64,000 nucleotides of DNA from Phreatobacter sp. (GTDB lineage Bacteria > Pseudomonadota > Alphaproteobacteria > Rhizobiales > Phreatobacteraceae). Each line of letters starts with the position of its first letter. The stretch's first letter is position 1. The DNA lies in NCBI RefSeq assembly GCF_016793595.1, contig NZ_JAEULY010000014.1, positions 1 to 64,000 on the forward strand. The letters are read 5' to 3'. Position numbers and translations under genes: made by a program. The notes under the pieces were generated by a model. It made no database searches, was not told the DNA's origin, and saw only the letters and a list, made by a program, of their open reading frames with translations. Positions 7,658-17,515 of this stretch are shown piece after piece.

Positions 7658-9093
7658 AAAGAATGAGAATTGGTGGTGAGATCGTTAGATGTCCGGGACG
7701 TATGGCCTCGACTCAACCGGTATGTGGAGGCGTCCTGTCAGGGGTTTCGGACGGCGGGTGTTGGCTGGGAGCGGGGGGCGCTTTTGACCCGGCTTCCCGG
7801 CATCATGTGCTGTTGATGCTCGCGCTGGGTGTCTTGCTTCTGGTGGCCCGTAAGGTCGCGTAGCTTGTTCATAGCGATCCTCCTGCGGTCGAAAAAGCGA
7901 CGATGAGTCGCCAAGGCGCGTACAACATCAAGTGGAGGAACAAGTCGGCATGTCGGGCGTGTCCATGGTCCGGGATACGCTCAGGAAAGCCGCCTCGCAG
8001 AACAGCAACTAACGCTGTCGGGAGTTGCTCCAGCAAACTCAGACAAGCACGGCGGCCATCGCCGTGAAGTGGGTTCCGGACATACAGCGGCTGGTGCAGC
8101 AACAGTGGTTAGAGAGGGCGGCTCAGGCGGCAACTGCTGGGGGCTAACGCCTGTGGGCCGGCGGTCCCGAAGTCAGCTCTGACTGTGACGATGATGGCCC
8201 GACGGTCAGTTCCATGACGTTCTCCGCCCGCGCCTCAGCGCCAGGCCTTGCGATAGGCGCCGGCCGTCGTCTGCTGGCCTTCGGTCAGGCGCCACAGTTC
8301 GCTGGCCGGAATTGGCAGGCCTGCTGCTTCCGCCCTGCTAGCCTTGCGGAAGCCGCGCGAACTCGAGCCGCCGCTCGCCTCGCTGGCCGGCCGTGATGCG
8401 CTGACGACCATCGACCAGTGCGCCAGCGAACCGGATCAAGAGTGGGCCGCGAGATCTATGAAGGGCGCGTTCTCGCTGGCAGCGCCATCCGCCTCAAGGA
8501 GCGCGGCGGCTATGACAACGGCCCCAATTACGAGGGGACGATCAGCCGCACCGCGACAAACTTGCGGGGCGTGCTAATCCGCCATCAGGGGCTCGGCGCA
8601 GAGCGTATCGGGAGACGGTGTTCGCTCGCGAGCGCGAGATCATAGGGGACGTCCGGACTAACCGGCGCCTACCGACTGCCAGACATCGCAGTTCTGTTGA
8701 AACCGAATTTTTGAACTAGAAGAGACATCAAGCGGATGTGACGATCGTGCTTGCAATACTGCGGGTGCCTTCCGTTGGCCAAAGCACATTGCTCCGCCGC
8801 CAGTTCTTTTCCGACACTTCCGAAAGAAGGCGCAATGCGGCATCAATCGTTGCGCGCCAGTTCGCGCCCGGCTGCAACGGCAACCGCGCCCCGACGTCAT
8901 CGTTCCGCTGGTTAGAACGCGCAGGGCAGCGTCCCCGCTGGCACTGATACAATTCTCTGGACCCCATTTCTACCGCCGCGGCGTTCAACCGCGTCCGAAG
9001 GATTTGCTTTCGGCTACCGGAATTTCGCGATCGCGCGCGGCGCGCATTGGCATCCGTCAATCCGTCTTGACAATCAAACTCCTCTGAGAGAAT
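7658..9093. other. Gene-poor stretch, probably decayed sequence
   Basis: No frame here has a convincing start, Shine-Dalgarno and recognisable product. A short plus-strand stretch from about 7903 to 8010 reads YNIKWRNKSACRACP, faintly like the cysteine-rich segment of DDE transposases. A frame near 8418-8645 (with VGREIYEGRVLAGSAIRLKE) looks coding-like but is not recognised. The last ~100 bp should contain the promoter of the liv genes. The stretch reads as eroded mobile or intergenic DNA between two catabolic blocks. Confidence 0.4.
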
Positions 9094-9109
9094 GAATGAA
9101 TGTTCATTC
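9094..9109. promoter_or_regulatory. Operator copy 1 (GAATGA-N4-TCATTC) before the Liv binding-protein gene
   Basis: GAATGAATGTTCATTC lies 31-46 bp upstream of the binding-protein start. The same motif occurs at 10503 and, twice overlapped, at 18869, each time before a gene of the same catabolic block. It is probably the site of the TetR-family protein encoded at 17991. Confidence 0.65.
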
Positions 9110-9139
9110 GTACAAGGGACATCATCGGAGGAATTACCC

Positions 9140-10333
9140 ATGCGGACGACAAGAAGATCGCTCCTGATCGGGGCGTCTGGCATTGCGCTCGTCGGCGCCG
9201 GCACAGCTTGGGCTCAGACCAAGGAGCCTCTAAAGATCGGCGTGCCGACGGCGCTGACGGGAACCTATGCCCAGCTCGGCGACGAGGCCAAGCGCGCCAT
9301 CGAATTCGCCGTCGCGGAGGCAAATGCTGCCGGCGGCGTCGACGGGCGAGTCGTCGAGGTCCGCTTCCTCGATACCGAAGCGAAGCCTGAACTCGCTCGC
9401 CAGCAGGGCGAAAAGCTGGCACTCGCCGGTTTCAACGTGTTGACTGGCGCCATCGCTTCTGGCGAGGCCCTCGCCATGGGCCCGATGCTGGCGCGCTGGA
9501 ACGCGCTGTATGTCGCGACCATCAACAAGGCCGACGACATCACTGGCAAGCAATGCCAGGGCCGCATGTTCCGCGTGAACCGGCCCGATTATTCCGACGC
9601 CGCCGTGGTGCAGCCTTGGCTTGCCACGCGGTCGGAAACCAAGTGGGCGATCGTCGCCGCCGACATCGCCTGGGGCCGCAACTCCGGTGCGAGTTTCAAG
9701 AAGGCGGCGGAAGCCACCGGCAAGACCATCGTCTCTGAGAATTATCCGGCTTTCGGCAGCAACGACTACGCCGCCCACATCCAGAAGGTCGCCGATTCCG
9801 GCGCCCAGGCGTTGTGGGTCGCGCTCGCCGGCCGCGATGCGATCAATTTCGCCACGCAAAGCAAACAGTTCGGTCTGTTCGACAAGGTGGTCACCGGCGG
9901 CACCAGCTTCACAACCGACGGTACGGTGAAGGTGCTAGGCGAGACCGTGAAGGGAATTCACGCCATCATCAACTACAGCGCGACGCTGGACACGCCCTCG
10001 AACAAGAAGTTCGTCGCCGACTGGGCGGTCAAATATCCGGGCACCCTGCCGACCAATTTCGAGGGCGAGACCTATATCGGCATGCAGGTGATCTTCCAGG
10101 CGGTGAAGAAGGCTGGCAGCGTCAAGCCGGCCGATATCGCCAAGGTCATGGAAGGCGGCAGCTTCGATACGATCCTCGGGTCGCAGACGATGCGGAAGGA
10201 AGATCACCAGCTGATCGGGCCGAACTATTTCGGCCAGGTCGCCATGGCCAACGGTGTGCTCCGCCCGGTCATCAACATGACCGTTCCGGCCGATGTTGCG
10301 ACGCCCAAGCCCGACGGCACCTGCCGCCTCTGA
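9140..10333 (+). CDS. Branched-chain amino acid-type ABC substrate-binding protein
   Basis: A 397-residue periplasmic binding protein of the LivK family (type I fold). It begins with a Tat-like leader, TRRSLLIGASGIALVG, ending at AWAQ. Seen: IGVPTALTGTYAQLG, typical of the ligand-binding start, and DIAWGRNSG. The ATG at 9140 has GGAGGA at 9127-9132; an in-frame ATG at 9092 would overlap the operator and is rejected. In clusters with CoA ligases such proteins usually bind aromatic or alicyclic acids rather than amino acids, which is the inference here. It heads the liv block. Confidence 0.85.
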   Translation: MRTTRRSLLIGASGIALVGAGTAWAQTKEPLKIGVPTALTGTYAQLGDEAKRAIEFAVAEANAAGGVDGRVVEVRFLDTEAKPELARQQGEKLALAGFNVLTGAIASGEALAMGPMLARWNALYVATINKADDITGKQCQGRMFRVNRPDYSDAAVVQPWLATRSETKWAIVAADIAWGRNSGASFKKAAEATGKTIVSENYPAFGSNDYAAHIQKVADSGAQALWVALAGRDAINFATQSKQFGLFDKVVTGGTSFTTDGTVKVLGETVKGIHAIINYSATLDTPSNKKFVADWAVKYPGTLPTNFEGETYIGMQVIFQAVKKAGSVKPADIAKVMEGGSFDTILGSQTMRKEDHQLIGPNYFGQVAMANGVLRPVINMTVPADVATPKPDGTCRL

Positions 10334-10351
10334 TCCAACCTGCTTCAAGTT

Positions 10352-10374
10352 CGGTCGCGCCTTGGGCGCGACCG
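10352..10374 (+). terminator. GC-rich hairpin after the Liv binding-protein gene
   Basis: CGGTCGCGCC-TTG-GGCGCGACCG forms a ten-pair stem with a three-base loop, 19 bp after the stop. There is no following run of T, so it may stabilise the binding-protein mRNA or cause partial termination, as is usual between an abundant binding protein and its permeases, rather than act as a full terminator. Confidence 0.6.
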
Positions 10375-10502
10375 CAGCGTGTCGCCCGGCCATGTCGCGG
10401 CGCGCCAATCCTCCCGATCGGCCAACTGTATTCGGCAGGGCCTGGTCATACCCTTCAATCCATCCCCCAAAATTGAGCGCCGCGCATTGACAGCGGCGCA
10501 CT

Positions 10503-10518
10503 GAATGAATATTCATTC
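10503..10518. promoter_or_regulatory. Operator copy 2 (GAATGA-N4-TCATTC) before livH
   Basis: GAATGAATATTCATTC is a perfect 16-bp palindrome 111-126 bp before the permease start, in the 295-bp gap after the binding-protein gene. It implies a second, separately controlled promoter for the permease, ATPase and enzyme genes. Confidence 0.7.
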
Positions 10519-10628
10519 ATCGTGCGGAGTGACCGCATTGCATCGTGCAGAAGGGAAGGCGTGATGGCAGGATTGAGCGGTCCCGGCCGCCTGGCGCCCC
10601 GCGCACGGCCGACCCGGAGGCGGCCGGC

Positions 10629-11474
10629 ATGATCCAGATCATCAACGGGCTGGTCTATGGCAGCTTCCTGTATCTGCTGTCCGTCGGACTGGTGCTGATC
10701 TTCGGCCTGCGCCGCGTCACCAATTTCGCTCATGGCGGCCTGTTCATGCTGGGCGCCTACATTGCCTATGCGGTCGCCGCCTATCTGGGCTTCTGGACAG
10801 GCATGGTCGCCTCAGTGACCGCGCTGGCTGCCCTCGGCGTGCTCCTCGACCGGTTCGTGTTCCGGCCACTCGCCCACGAGGATGCGATCGTCACGCTGCT
10901 GGTCACCTTCGGACTGCTGTTCGTCGTCGAGGACCTCGTTCGCACCATCTGGGGCAAGGACTTCCTGACAGTCGCGCCGCCGCAGATTCTGTCCGGCGTC
11001 GTGCCGATGTTCGGCTCAACTTTCCCGGTCTATCGGCTGTTCGTCATTGCGGTCGCCATGCTGGTGGCCGCCGGCCTCGCGCTCTGGCTGCGCTCCAGCC
11101 GCGTCGGCCTCTATGTGCGGGCCTCCAGCGTCGACCCGGTCACCACCGGCATGCAGGGCGTCGATACCGATCGGCTCAGCGCGCTGGTGGTCGCCATCGG
11201 CACTGGCCTCGCCGGCCTGTCGGGTACGATTGCCGGCCCGCTGCTCGCCCTGTCGCCGTCGATGGGCGGCTACATCATCATCGATTGTTTCGTGGTCGTC
11301 GTGACCGGCGGCCTTACCAGCTTCACCGGCGTGTTCATCGCCGCCCTGCTGATCGGCCAGGTGCACAACCTTGGCATCGTCTTCGTCCCCGAGCTCGCCT
11401 CCATGCTGCCGCTGGCGATTATGGCGCTCGTGCTGACTCTGCGCCCGCAAGGCCTTGCCGGAGCCGGAAAATGA
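10629..11474 (+). CDS. livH: Branched-chain amino acid-type ABC permease (LivH family)
   Basis: A 281-residue inner-membrane permease with about eight helices. Seen: the N-terminal INGLVYGSFLYLLSVGLVLI, the NFAHGGLFMLGAYIAY motif typical of LivH, and the late SFTGVFIAALLIGQ. The ATG at 10629 has GGAGG at 10616-10620; the longer frame upstream has no membrane character. The stop overlaps the start of the LivM gene. It should work with LivM, LivG, LivF and the binding protein to import the pathway substrate. Confidence 0.9.
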   Translation: MIQIINGLVYGSFLYLLSVGLVLIFGLRRVTNFAHGGLFMLGAYIAYAVAAYLGFWTGMVASVTALAALGVLLDRFVFRPLAHEDAIVTLLVTFGLLFVVEDLVRTIWGKDFLTVAPPQILSGVVPMFGSTFPVYRLFVIAVAMLVAAGLALWLRSSRVGLYVRASSVDPVTTGMQGVDTDRLSALVVAIGTGLAGLSGTIAGPLLALSPSMGGYIIIDCFVVVVTGGLTSFTGVFIAALLIGQVHNLGIVFVPELASMLPLAIMALVLTLRPQGLAGAGK

Positions 11475-12484
11475 CCATTCCCTCCGTCGGAACCAATTTG
11501 GCCGCGTCTCGGCCGGCATCGCGGTCGCGGCTGCTGCTGGCGGCGCTCGTCGTCGCCTGCGTCCTCGGGTTCGGACTTCTCGTACCAGCCCTGGTTCCGT
11601 CGCAGCTGGCGCTCACCCTGATGACCCAGGCCGTGATCAGCGCGGTGCTCGCGACCGGTATCGGCTTCATGATCCGCCAGAACGGATTGACCAGTTTCGG
11701 CCACGCGGCCTTTTTCGGTCTGGCCGCCTATGCCCTGGCGCTCAACGGCAAATTCGGCCTGATGCCGACCGAGATTGCCATCATCCTGGCGATCGTCCTG
11801 CCGGCGATTCTTGCCTTCGTCGCCGGCCTCGGCATCGTTCGGCTCCCCGGCCTCGCCTTCTCTATGCTGACGCTCGCCGTCGCCCAGTCGTTCCACGAGA
11901 TCTTCCTGCGCTGGCGCGACCTCGCCAACGGCGATGACGGCATGGCTGTGCGCCTGCCATCCACCCTGTTCGGCATGGACATCGTGGTATTTCAGCAGCC
12001 TGCGACCATGTTCGTCGTCTGCTGGATCGTGCTGGTGGTGATCATCGGCGGCCTCTGGCTGATCGCCCGTAGCCGCTTCGGCCTGCTCACCATCGCCATC
12101 CGCGAGAACGAGGAACGCGCGCGCTATATCGGCTTTGAGACCGTGGTGCCGCGTGCCATCGTCTATGGCGTGTCCGCCGCGGTCGGCGCCATCGGCGGCG
12201 TGTTGTTCGTGCTCTACAACGCCTTCGTAACACCGGGCGTCCTGCACTGGTCGCTGTCGGGCGAGGCGTTAGTCATGGCGGTGATCGGCGGCGCGCGCGC
12301 CGTCTGGGGGCCGGCGCTCGGCTCGGTGATCTTCTTTATGTTCAAGGACGCCGCCGGCGACCTCACCGAGCACTGGCCGGCAATCATCGGCGTGACGTTG
12401 ATCGTCGTCACCGTGTTGCTGCCACATGGCGTCAGCGGCCTGTTGTCCGCCATCGTGTCGAAACTGAAGGGGAAGGCCCAATGA
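11471..12484 (+). CDS. livM: Branched-chain amino acid-type ABC permease (LivM family)
   Basis: A 337-residue permease with about ten hydrophobic segments. Diagnostic stretches are MIRQNGLTSFGHAAFFGLAA, AIRENEERARYIGFE and AVIGGARAVWGPALGS, all typical of LivM. The ATG overlaps the livH stop (ATGA), so the two are translationally coupled. The open frame upstream is the shadow of livH. The short polar N-terminus before the first helix is normal for this family. Confidence 0.9.
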   Translation: MTIPSVGTNLAASRPASRSRLLLAALVVACVLGFGLLVPALVPSQLALTLMTQAVISAVLATGIGFMIRQNGLTSFGHAAFFGLAAYALALNGKFGLMPTEIAIILAIVLPAILAFVAGLGIVRLPGLAFSMLTLAVAQSFHEIFLRWRDLANGDDGMAVRLPSTLFGMDIVVFQQPATMFVVCWIVLVVIIGGLWLIARSRFGLLTIAIRENEERARYIGFETVVPRAIVYGVSAAVGAIGGVLFVLYNAFVTPGVLHWSLSGEALVMAVIGGARAVWGPALGSVIFFMFKDAAGDLTEHWPAIIGVTLIVVTVLLPHGVSGLLSAIVSKLKGKAQ

Positions 12485-13194
12485 GCGGCTTTGCTCTCGA
12501 AGGTATCGACATGACGCGCCGCTATGGTGGGTTCGTCGCTGTCGACAAGGTCTCGATCGCGCTGATTCCCGGCGAGATCCGCGGGCTGATCGGCCCCAAC
12601 GGCGCAGGCAAGTCGACACTCATGGACGCGCTGTGCGGTCGCGGCGGCGGCATGACGGTCGGTACCGTGCGCTTTCAGGGACGCGACATCAGCGCGCTGT
12701 CCGCGCGGGCGCGGCGCCGCGCCGGTCTCGCGCGCTCGTTCCAGAAGACCAACATCTTCGCCGACCTTGAGGTGCGCGAGCAGATTAGCCTGGCCGCCAG
12801 CGCGGCAGAGAGCGACAACACAGAGGAGGTCATCCGGGCGCTCGGGCTTTCGGGCCTCGCCGACCGGCGCGCCGCCGACATCTCCTATGGCGACCAGCGT
12901 CGCCTCGACCTCGCGCTCGCTCTGGTCGGCAAGCCGTCCGTTCTCCTGCTCGATGAGCCAGCGGCCGGCCTGTCGATCAGCGAATCTCTCGTGCTCGCCC
13001 GCCTGCTGCGTGAGCTTGCCACCAGCTGGGGCGTCACCGTGCTGATCGTCGAGCACGACATGGACGTCATCTTCTCGATCTCGGACCGCATCACCGTTCT
13101 GCATCTTGGCAAGATCCTGGCCGACGGCCCCGGCGAGGAGATCCGCGCCAACCAGGAAGTGGTGCGCGCCTATCTCGGGACCAGCATCACATGA
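12481..13194 (+). CDS. livG: ABC ATP-binding protein (LivG family)
   Basis: A 237-residue ATPase. Seen: Walker A GPNGAGKST at 38-46, signature ISYGDQRRLDLALAL (the usual LivG variant of LSGGQ), Walker B LLLDEPAAGL and a switch histidine in IVEHDMDVIF. The start overlaps the livM stop. It forms a heterodimer with LivF to energise LivH/LivM. Confidence 0.9.
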   Translation: MSGFALEGIDMTRRYGGFVAVDKVSIALIPGEIRGLIGPNGAGKSTLMDALCGRGGGMTVGTVRFQGRDISALSARARRRAGLARSFQKTNIFADLEVREQISLAASAAESDNTEEVIRALGLSGLADRRAADISYGDQRRLDLALALVGKPSVLLLDEPAAGLSISESLVLARLLRELATSWGVTVLIVEHDMDVIFSISDRITVLHLGKILADGPGEEIRANQEVVRAYLGTSIT

Positions 13195-13886
13195 CCCTGC
13201 TTCGGCTCGACGGCATTCATGCCTCTTATGGCGAGGCTCAGGTGCTCCACGACATCTCCATCACGGTAGAGCGCGGCGAGCGGGTCGCGATCCTCGGCCG
13301 CAACGGCGTCGGCAAAACCACCGTCGTCAATACCTGCCTCGGCATCGCCAGGTTGCGCAAAGGCACCATCGCCTTCGCCGGCCAGAGGCCCGCCGCGATC
13401 CGCCACTTCACCGCCGCACGTGCCGGTATTTCCGTCGTGCCGCAGGGCCGCCGGATCGTGCCGGGCTTGACGGTGCGCGAAAACCTGCTGCTTGGCGCGG
13501 CCGTCGGCCGCAGCGGACCCTGGTCTTTCGACAGTGTCTGTGCCCTTTTCCCGATCCTGCGCGAACGGGCCGACACGCTAGGCACCGCGATGAGCGGCGG
13601 CCAGCAGCAGATGCTGGCGATCGGCCGGGCGCTGATGGCCAATCCCGATCTCTTGATCCTCGACGAGCCAAGCGAGGGCCTCGCTCCGGTCATCGTCGAC
13701 GAACTCGGCGAGACGCTGGTGGGCCTCGCCGCCGGCGAGACCAGCATCCTGCTGATCGAGCAGAATTTCAGCCTCGTTCACCGAGTGGCCGAACGCTACT
13801 ACGTCATGTCGAAGGGCGCCGTGGTCGAGGAGGGCCGGCTCGAGGGCCTGACCAGGGAAAGCCTGAAGAAGCATGTTGCCGTCTGA
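13191..13886 (+). CDS. livF: ABC ATP-binding protein (LivF family)
   Basis: A 231-residue ATPase with Walker A GRNGVGKTT at 36-44, signature MSGGQQQMLAIGRALM, Walker B LLILDEPSEGLAP and IEQNF in place of the usual switch-histidine context, all as in LivF. The start overlaps the livG stop as ATGA. Last gene of the transport part of the block; the first enzyme gene follows after 42 bp. Confidence 0.9.
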   Translation: MTLLRLDGIHASYGEAQVLHDISITVERGERVAILGRNGVGKTTVVNTCLGIARLRKGTIAFAGQRPAAIRHFTAARAGISVVPQGRRIVPGLTVRENLLLGAAVGRSGPWSFDSVCALFPILRERADTLGTAMSGGQQQMLAIGRALMANPDLLILDEPSEGLAPVIVDELGETLVGLAAGETSILLIEQNFSLVHRVAERYYVMSKGAVVEEGRLEGLTRESLKKHVAV

Positions 13887-13928
13887 TCAGGCCGGCGTTT
13901 CGCCAATGGAATGAGAAGGAGCAACACC

Positions 13929-14738
13929 ATGTCCGACGCCTATGCCAAGTACCAGCGCCTGCGCTTCGATCGGCCGCACCCGCGCGTGCTGCGCGTCACA
14001 ATGTACAATCCAGAGCGGCTCAATTCCGCCGACGAGATCATGCATGGCGAGCTTGCCACCGTCTGGCAGGACATCGACAAGGATCCGACCGTCTCGGCGG
14101 CGATCCTCACGGGCCACGGCAAGGTTTTCTCCGCGGGTGGCGACTTCAAGATGATCGACAAGATCATCAACGATTTCGAGACCCGCGCGCGCAACTGGAA
14201 GGAAGCGCGCGACATCGTCTACAATGTCATAAACTGTTCGAAGCCGATCATCAGCGCCATTCGCGGGCCGGCGGTCGGTGCCGGCCTCGTCTGCGGCCTG
14301 CTCGCCGATATTTCCATCGTCGCCAAGGATGCCCGGCTGATTGACGGCCATACGAGGCTCGGCGTCGCGGCCGGCGACCACGCCGCGATCATCTGGCCTC
14401 TGCTCTGCGGCATGGCCAAGGCCAAATATTACCTGCTGCTGTGCGACCCGGTCTCGGGCGCCGAGGCAGAGCGGATCGGCCTGGTCTCGCTGGCCGTCGA
14501 CGATGCTGACCTCGACGGCAAGGTGCTGGAGATCGCGGTCCGCCTCGCCGAGGGTGCGCCAAACGCCATCCGCTGGACCAAATATGCGCTGAACAACTGG
14601 CTGCGGCAGATGGGGCCGACCTTCGACGCCTCGCTGGCGCTAGAATTCATGGGCTTCACCGGACCCGACGTGAAGGAGGGCCTCGCCTCGCACGTCGAGA
14701 AGCGCAAGCCGGCGTTCCCGAAGAGCTCTCCGCTCTAA
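13929..14738 (+). CDS. Crotonase-fold protein lacking both canonical glutamates
   Basis: A 269-residue enoyl-CoA hydratase/isomerase-family protein. The oxyanion-hole regions are present ([11 protein letters not shown] and [12 protein letters not shown]). By eye, the two catalytic glutamates of rat crotonase (E144, E164) align with histidine (in [10 protein letters not shown]) and tyrosine (in AKAKYYLLL), so ordinary hydratase chemistry is unlikely. The start at 13929 has AAGGAG ten bases upstream. The place between transporter and CoA ligase suggests it acts on the CoA-thioester of the imported acid. The exact reaction is unknown. Confidence 0.75.
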   Translation: MSDAYAKYQRLRFDRPHPRVLRVTMYNPERLNSADEIMHGELATVWQDIDKDPTVSAAILTGHGKVFSAGGDFKMIDKIINDFETRARNWKEARDIVYNVINCSKPIISAIRGPAVGAGLVCGLLADISIVAKDARLIDGHTRLGVAAGDHAAIIWPLLCGMAKAKYYLLLCDPVSGAEAERIGLVSLAVDDADLDGKVLEIAVRLAEGAPNAIRWTKYALNNWLRQMGPTFDASLALEFMGFTGPDVKEGLASHVEKRKPAFPKSSPL

Positions 14739-14834
14739 CCTGACCCACAACCGGCGGCGAAAAGACTGTCGGGGACAAGAAGTGGCGGTGCCTCGAGGGC
14801 GGCGCCTGAGACGGACCGCCCGAGGGAGTGGACG

Positions 14835-16472
14835 ATGCATATGGACGGGTTTGCCGCGCGCCGCGACGCCATGGTCAAGGCCAGGTTCTGGAAGAACCGG
14901 ACTTTGCTCGACGATTTCGACCTTCGACTAAAGGACGGCCCTCAAGCGCTTGCCATCGTCGCACATGACGCCATGACCGGCAGCCAGACGCGGCTGACCT
15001 ATGGCGAGCTCGGCGAGCGCGTGACGCGCATCGCCTTCAATCTCGCCGGCCTCGGCATCGCCCCCGGCGACATCGTCTCCTACCAACTGCCGAACTGGTG
15101 GCAGTTCGTGGCGCTGCATCTCGCCTGTCTGCGCATCGGCGCGATCACCAATCCGATCATGCCGATCCTGCGGCGGCGCGAGCTGGAATTCATGCTCAAC
15201 CACGCCCGCTCTAAGGTGATCGTAACGCCGCGGCGGTTCCGCGATTTCGACCATGGCGCGATGATCGCGGGCATGCGCGACGCGCTGCCGCATCTCGACC
15301 ACGCGCTGGTGATAGGCGGCGAGGATGAGGCGGCGTTCGAGCGCCTGCACGACCAGCCGGTTGATGGGAAGGCGGCAGAGGCGCTGTTCGCCGCTCGACG
15401 GCCGAAACCGGACGACATCATCCAGGTGCTCTATACCTCCGGGACGACCGGCGAGCCGAAGGGTGTGATGCACACGTCGAACACCCAGATCAGCAATCTC
15501 GGCCCCTATATCGAGCGGCTTCACCTGTCGGGCCGGGACATCGTGTTCATGGCATCCCCGCTTGCCCACCAGACCGGCTTCATGTACGGCCTGATGATGC
15601 CGATCGTCCTCGGCTGCCATGTAGTGCTGCAGGACATCTGGAATCGCAAGGTTGCCGCCGACCTGTTCGCGGCTGAGCGGCCGAGCTTCACCATGGCCTC
15701 GACCCCTTTCCTCGCCGACCTCACAGACGAGGCCGAGGCGAGACCCGAAGCCTTCCGGTCGCTCCGGGTGTTCTTGTCGGCCGGCGCGCCGATTCCGCGC
15801 GTTCTGGTGCGCCGCGCCACCGACCACATGGGTGCGACGATCGCATCGGGATGGGGCATGACCGAGAATGGCGCGGTGACCGTCACCAAGCCGGAAGATC
15901 CGCCGGAAAAGGCCTTCGAGACCGATGGCTGCCCCCTGCCCGGCATGGAAGTGCGCGTCGTCGATCCCGCCGACCGGCCGCTCGCTGCCGGCGAGGAGGG
16001 GCGCCTGCAGGTTCGTGGCAGCAGTAATTTCGTCGGCTATCTGAAGCGCCCGGATTTCAATGCCGTCGACGCCGAGGGCTGGTTCGACACTGGCGACCTC
16101 GCGCGGATCGACTCGGAGGGCTATGTCCGCATCACCGGCCGCGCCAAGGACATCATCATTCGCGGCGGCGAGAACATTCCGGTCGTGGAGATCGAGGGCC
16201 TCGTCTACAAGCACCCCGACATCAATGACGTCGCCATTGTCGCCATGCCGGACGATCGCCTCGGCGAGCGCGCCTGCGCCTTCATCACCACCAAGCCGGG
16301 CACTGAGGTGACGCTTGGCGACGTCACGGCCTTCCTGTCGAGCCTGGACATTACCAAGAATTATCTCCCCGAACGGCTGGAAATCCTGGACGAATTGCCG
16401 CGCACCGCCAGCGGCAAGATCCAGAAGTTCCGACTGCGCGAGATGGCCAAGACGATGAAGCCGGGCGAGTGA
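14835..16472 (+). CDS. AMP-dependent acyl-CoA ligase (cyclohexanecarboxylate-CoA ligase-like)
   Basis: A 545-residue ANL-family ligase that activates a carboxylic acid with ATP and CoA in the cytoplasm. Seen: the P-loop YTSGTTGEPKGVMHTS near residue 200, the adenine-binding SGWGMTENG, and the C-terminal hinge GRAKDIIIRGGENI with PRTASGKIQKF carrying the catalytic lysine. Features such as SYQLPNWWQFVALHLACLRI are shared with cyclohexanecarboxylate (AliA-type) and short-chain ligases. With the Liv transporter upstream and beta-oxidation genes downstream it probably makes the first CoA intermediate. The natural acid is inferred, not shown. Confidence 0.85.
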   Translation: MHMDGFAARRDAMVKARFWKNRTLLDDFDLRLKDGPQALAIVAHDAMTGSQTRLTYGELGERVTRIAFNLAGLGIAPGDIVSYQLPNWWQFVALHLACLRIGAITNPIMPILRRRELEFMLNHARSKVIVTPRRFRDFDHGAMIAGMRDALPHLDHALVIGGEDEAAFERLHDQPVDGKAAEALFAARRPKPDDIIQVLYTSGTTGEPKGVMHTSNTQISNLGPYIERLHLSGRDIVFMASPLAHQTGFMYGLMMPIVLGCHVVLQDIWNRKVAADLFAAERPSFTMASTPFLADLTDEAEARPEAFRSLRVFLSAGAPIPRVLVRRATDHMGATIASGWGMTENGAVTVTKPEDPPEKAFETDGCPLPGMEVRVVDPADRPLAAGEEGRLQVRGSSNFVGYLKRPDFNAVDAEGWFDTGDLARIDSEGYVRITGRAKDIIIRGGENIPVVEIEGLVYKHPDINDVAIVAMPDDRLGERACAFITTKPGTEVTLGDVTAFLSSLDITKNYLPERLEILDELPRTASGKIQKFRLREMAKTMKPGE

Positions 16473-16500
16473 GCGAGGCGCGAGCCGCAAGGAGGACGCT

Positions 16501-17511
16501 GTGAAAGCTGTGGTGGTCGAGCGCTTCGGATCGCCGGAGGAACTGGCGTTCCGCGACTGGCCGGAACCGCAGCCCGTGGCGGGCGAGGTGACCGTCGATG
16601 TCCATGCAGTCGGCCTCAATTTTCCCGACGTGCTGGTCGCGGCCGGCAAGTACCAGACGCTGCCGCCACTGCCCTTCGTGCCGGGCAAGGAATTCGCCGG
16701 GACAGTCGCGTCCGTCGGCGCGTCCGTCACGCGCTTTCGTGCCGGCGAGCGCGTGGTCGGCCAGCTGGAAAACGGCGCCTTCGCCGAGACTGTCAGGATA
16801 TCGGCGGATCATTGCTACCCGCTGCCCGACGAGCTCTCGATGGTAAGGGCAGCGGCCATTGGCCTGACCTACCAGACCGCCTGGTTCGCCCTGTTCGACC
16901 GTGGCCGGCTGAAGGCCGGCGAGACCGTGCTGGTGACTGGCGCCGGCGGCGGCATCGGCGTCTCCGCCATGCAGCTCGCAAAGGCAGCAGGCTGCCGGGT
17001 GCTGGCCGGCATCGGTACGCCGAACAAGCGGGACTTCGTTCTGGGCCAGGGCGCCGATGCCGTGATCGATATGGGCGGCGAGAACCTGCGCCACAGCGTG
17101 CGCGCCCAGGTTCACGCGGCAACCGGCGGCCACGGCGCCGACGTGGTGATCGAGAATGTCGGCGGCCCCGGCTTCGAGGCATGTCTGCGGGCGCTTGCCT
17201 GGGACGGTCGACTGGTAGTCGTCGGCTTTTCCGGCGGCGAGATCCCCAGCGCGCAGGCCAACTACATTCTAGTGAAACACATCGCCGTGACAGGTATTCA
17301 CTGGAGCGACTATCTCCAGCGGATGCCGGATCGGGTACGAGAGGTGCAGGCCGAGCTGTTCGACATGGTCGCCCAGGGCCGGATCGATCCGCCGATCTGC
17401 GCGGTGCTACCAATCGGCAGGATCGCCGAGGCCATGGACCTGATCATCACGCGCAAGGCTCTCGGCAAGATCGTGCTGGTCACCGAAGGCGGCAGTGGGC
17501 CCTCGGAATGA
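16501..17511 (+). CDS. NADPH:quinone oxidoreductase-like zinc-independent dehydrogenase (MDR family)
   Basis: A 336-residue medium-chain dehydrogenase/reductase. The N-terminal GroES-like half has NFPDVLVAAGKYQ; the Rossmann half has TGAGGGIGVSAMQLAKAAG. The cysteine and histidine ligands of zinc alcohol dehydrogenases are absent, as in quinone reductases and enoyl reductases. It begins with GTG at 16501 after AAGGAGG. It may reduce an unsaturated CoA or quinone intermediate of this pathway; the substrate is unknown. Confidence 0.8.
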   Translation: MKAVVVERFGSPEELAFRDWPEPQPVAGEVTVDVHAVGLNFPDVLVAAGKYQTLPPLPFVPGKEFAGTVASVGASVTRFRAGERVVGQLENGAFAETVRISADHCYPLPDELSMVRAAAIGLTYQTAWFALFDRGRLKAGETVLVTGAGGGIGVSAMQLAKAAGCRVLAGIGTPNKRDFVLGQGADAVIDMGGENLRHSVRAQVHAATGGHGADVVIENVGGPGFEACLRALAWDGRLVVVGFSGGEIPSAQANYILVKHIAVTGIHWSDYLQRMPDRVREVQAELFDMVAQGRIDPPICAVLPIGRIAEAMDLIITRKALGKIVLVTEGGSGPSE

Positions 17512-17515
17512 AGCC

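Noticed and set aside
14928..16730. 600-codon minus-strand open frame opposite the CoA ligase
   Set aside because: Shadow frame caused by high GC; the plus-strand ligase has full catalytic motifs.
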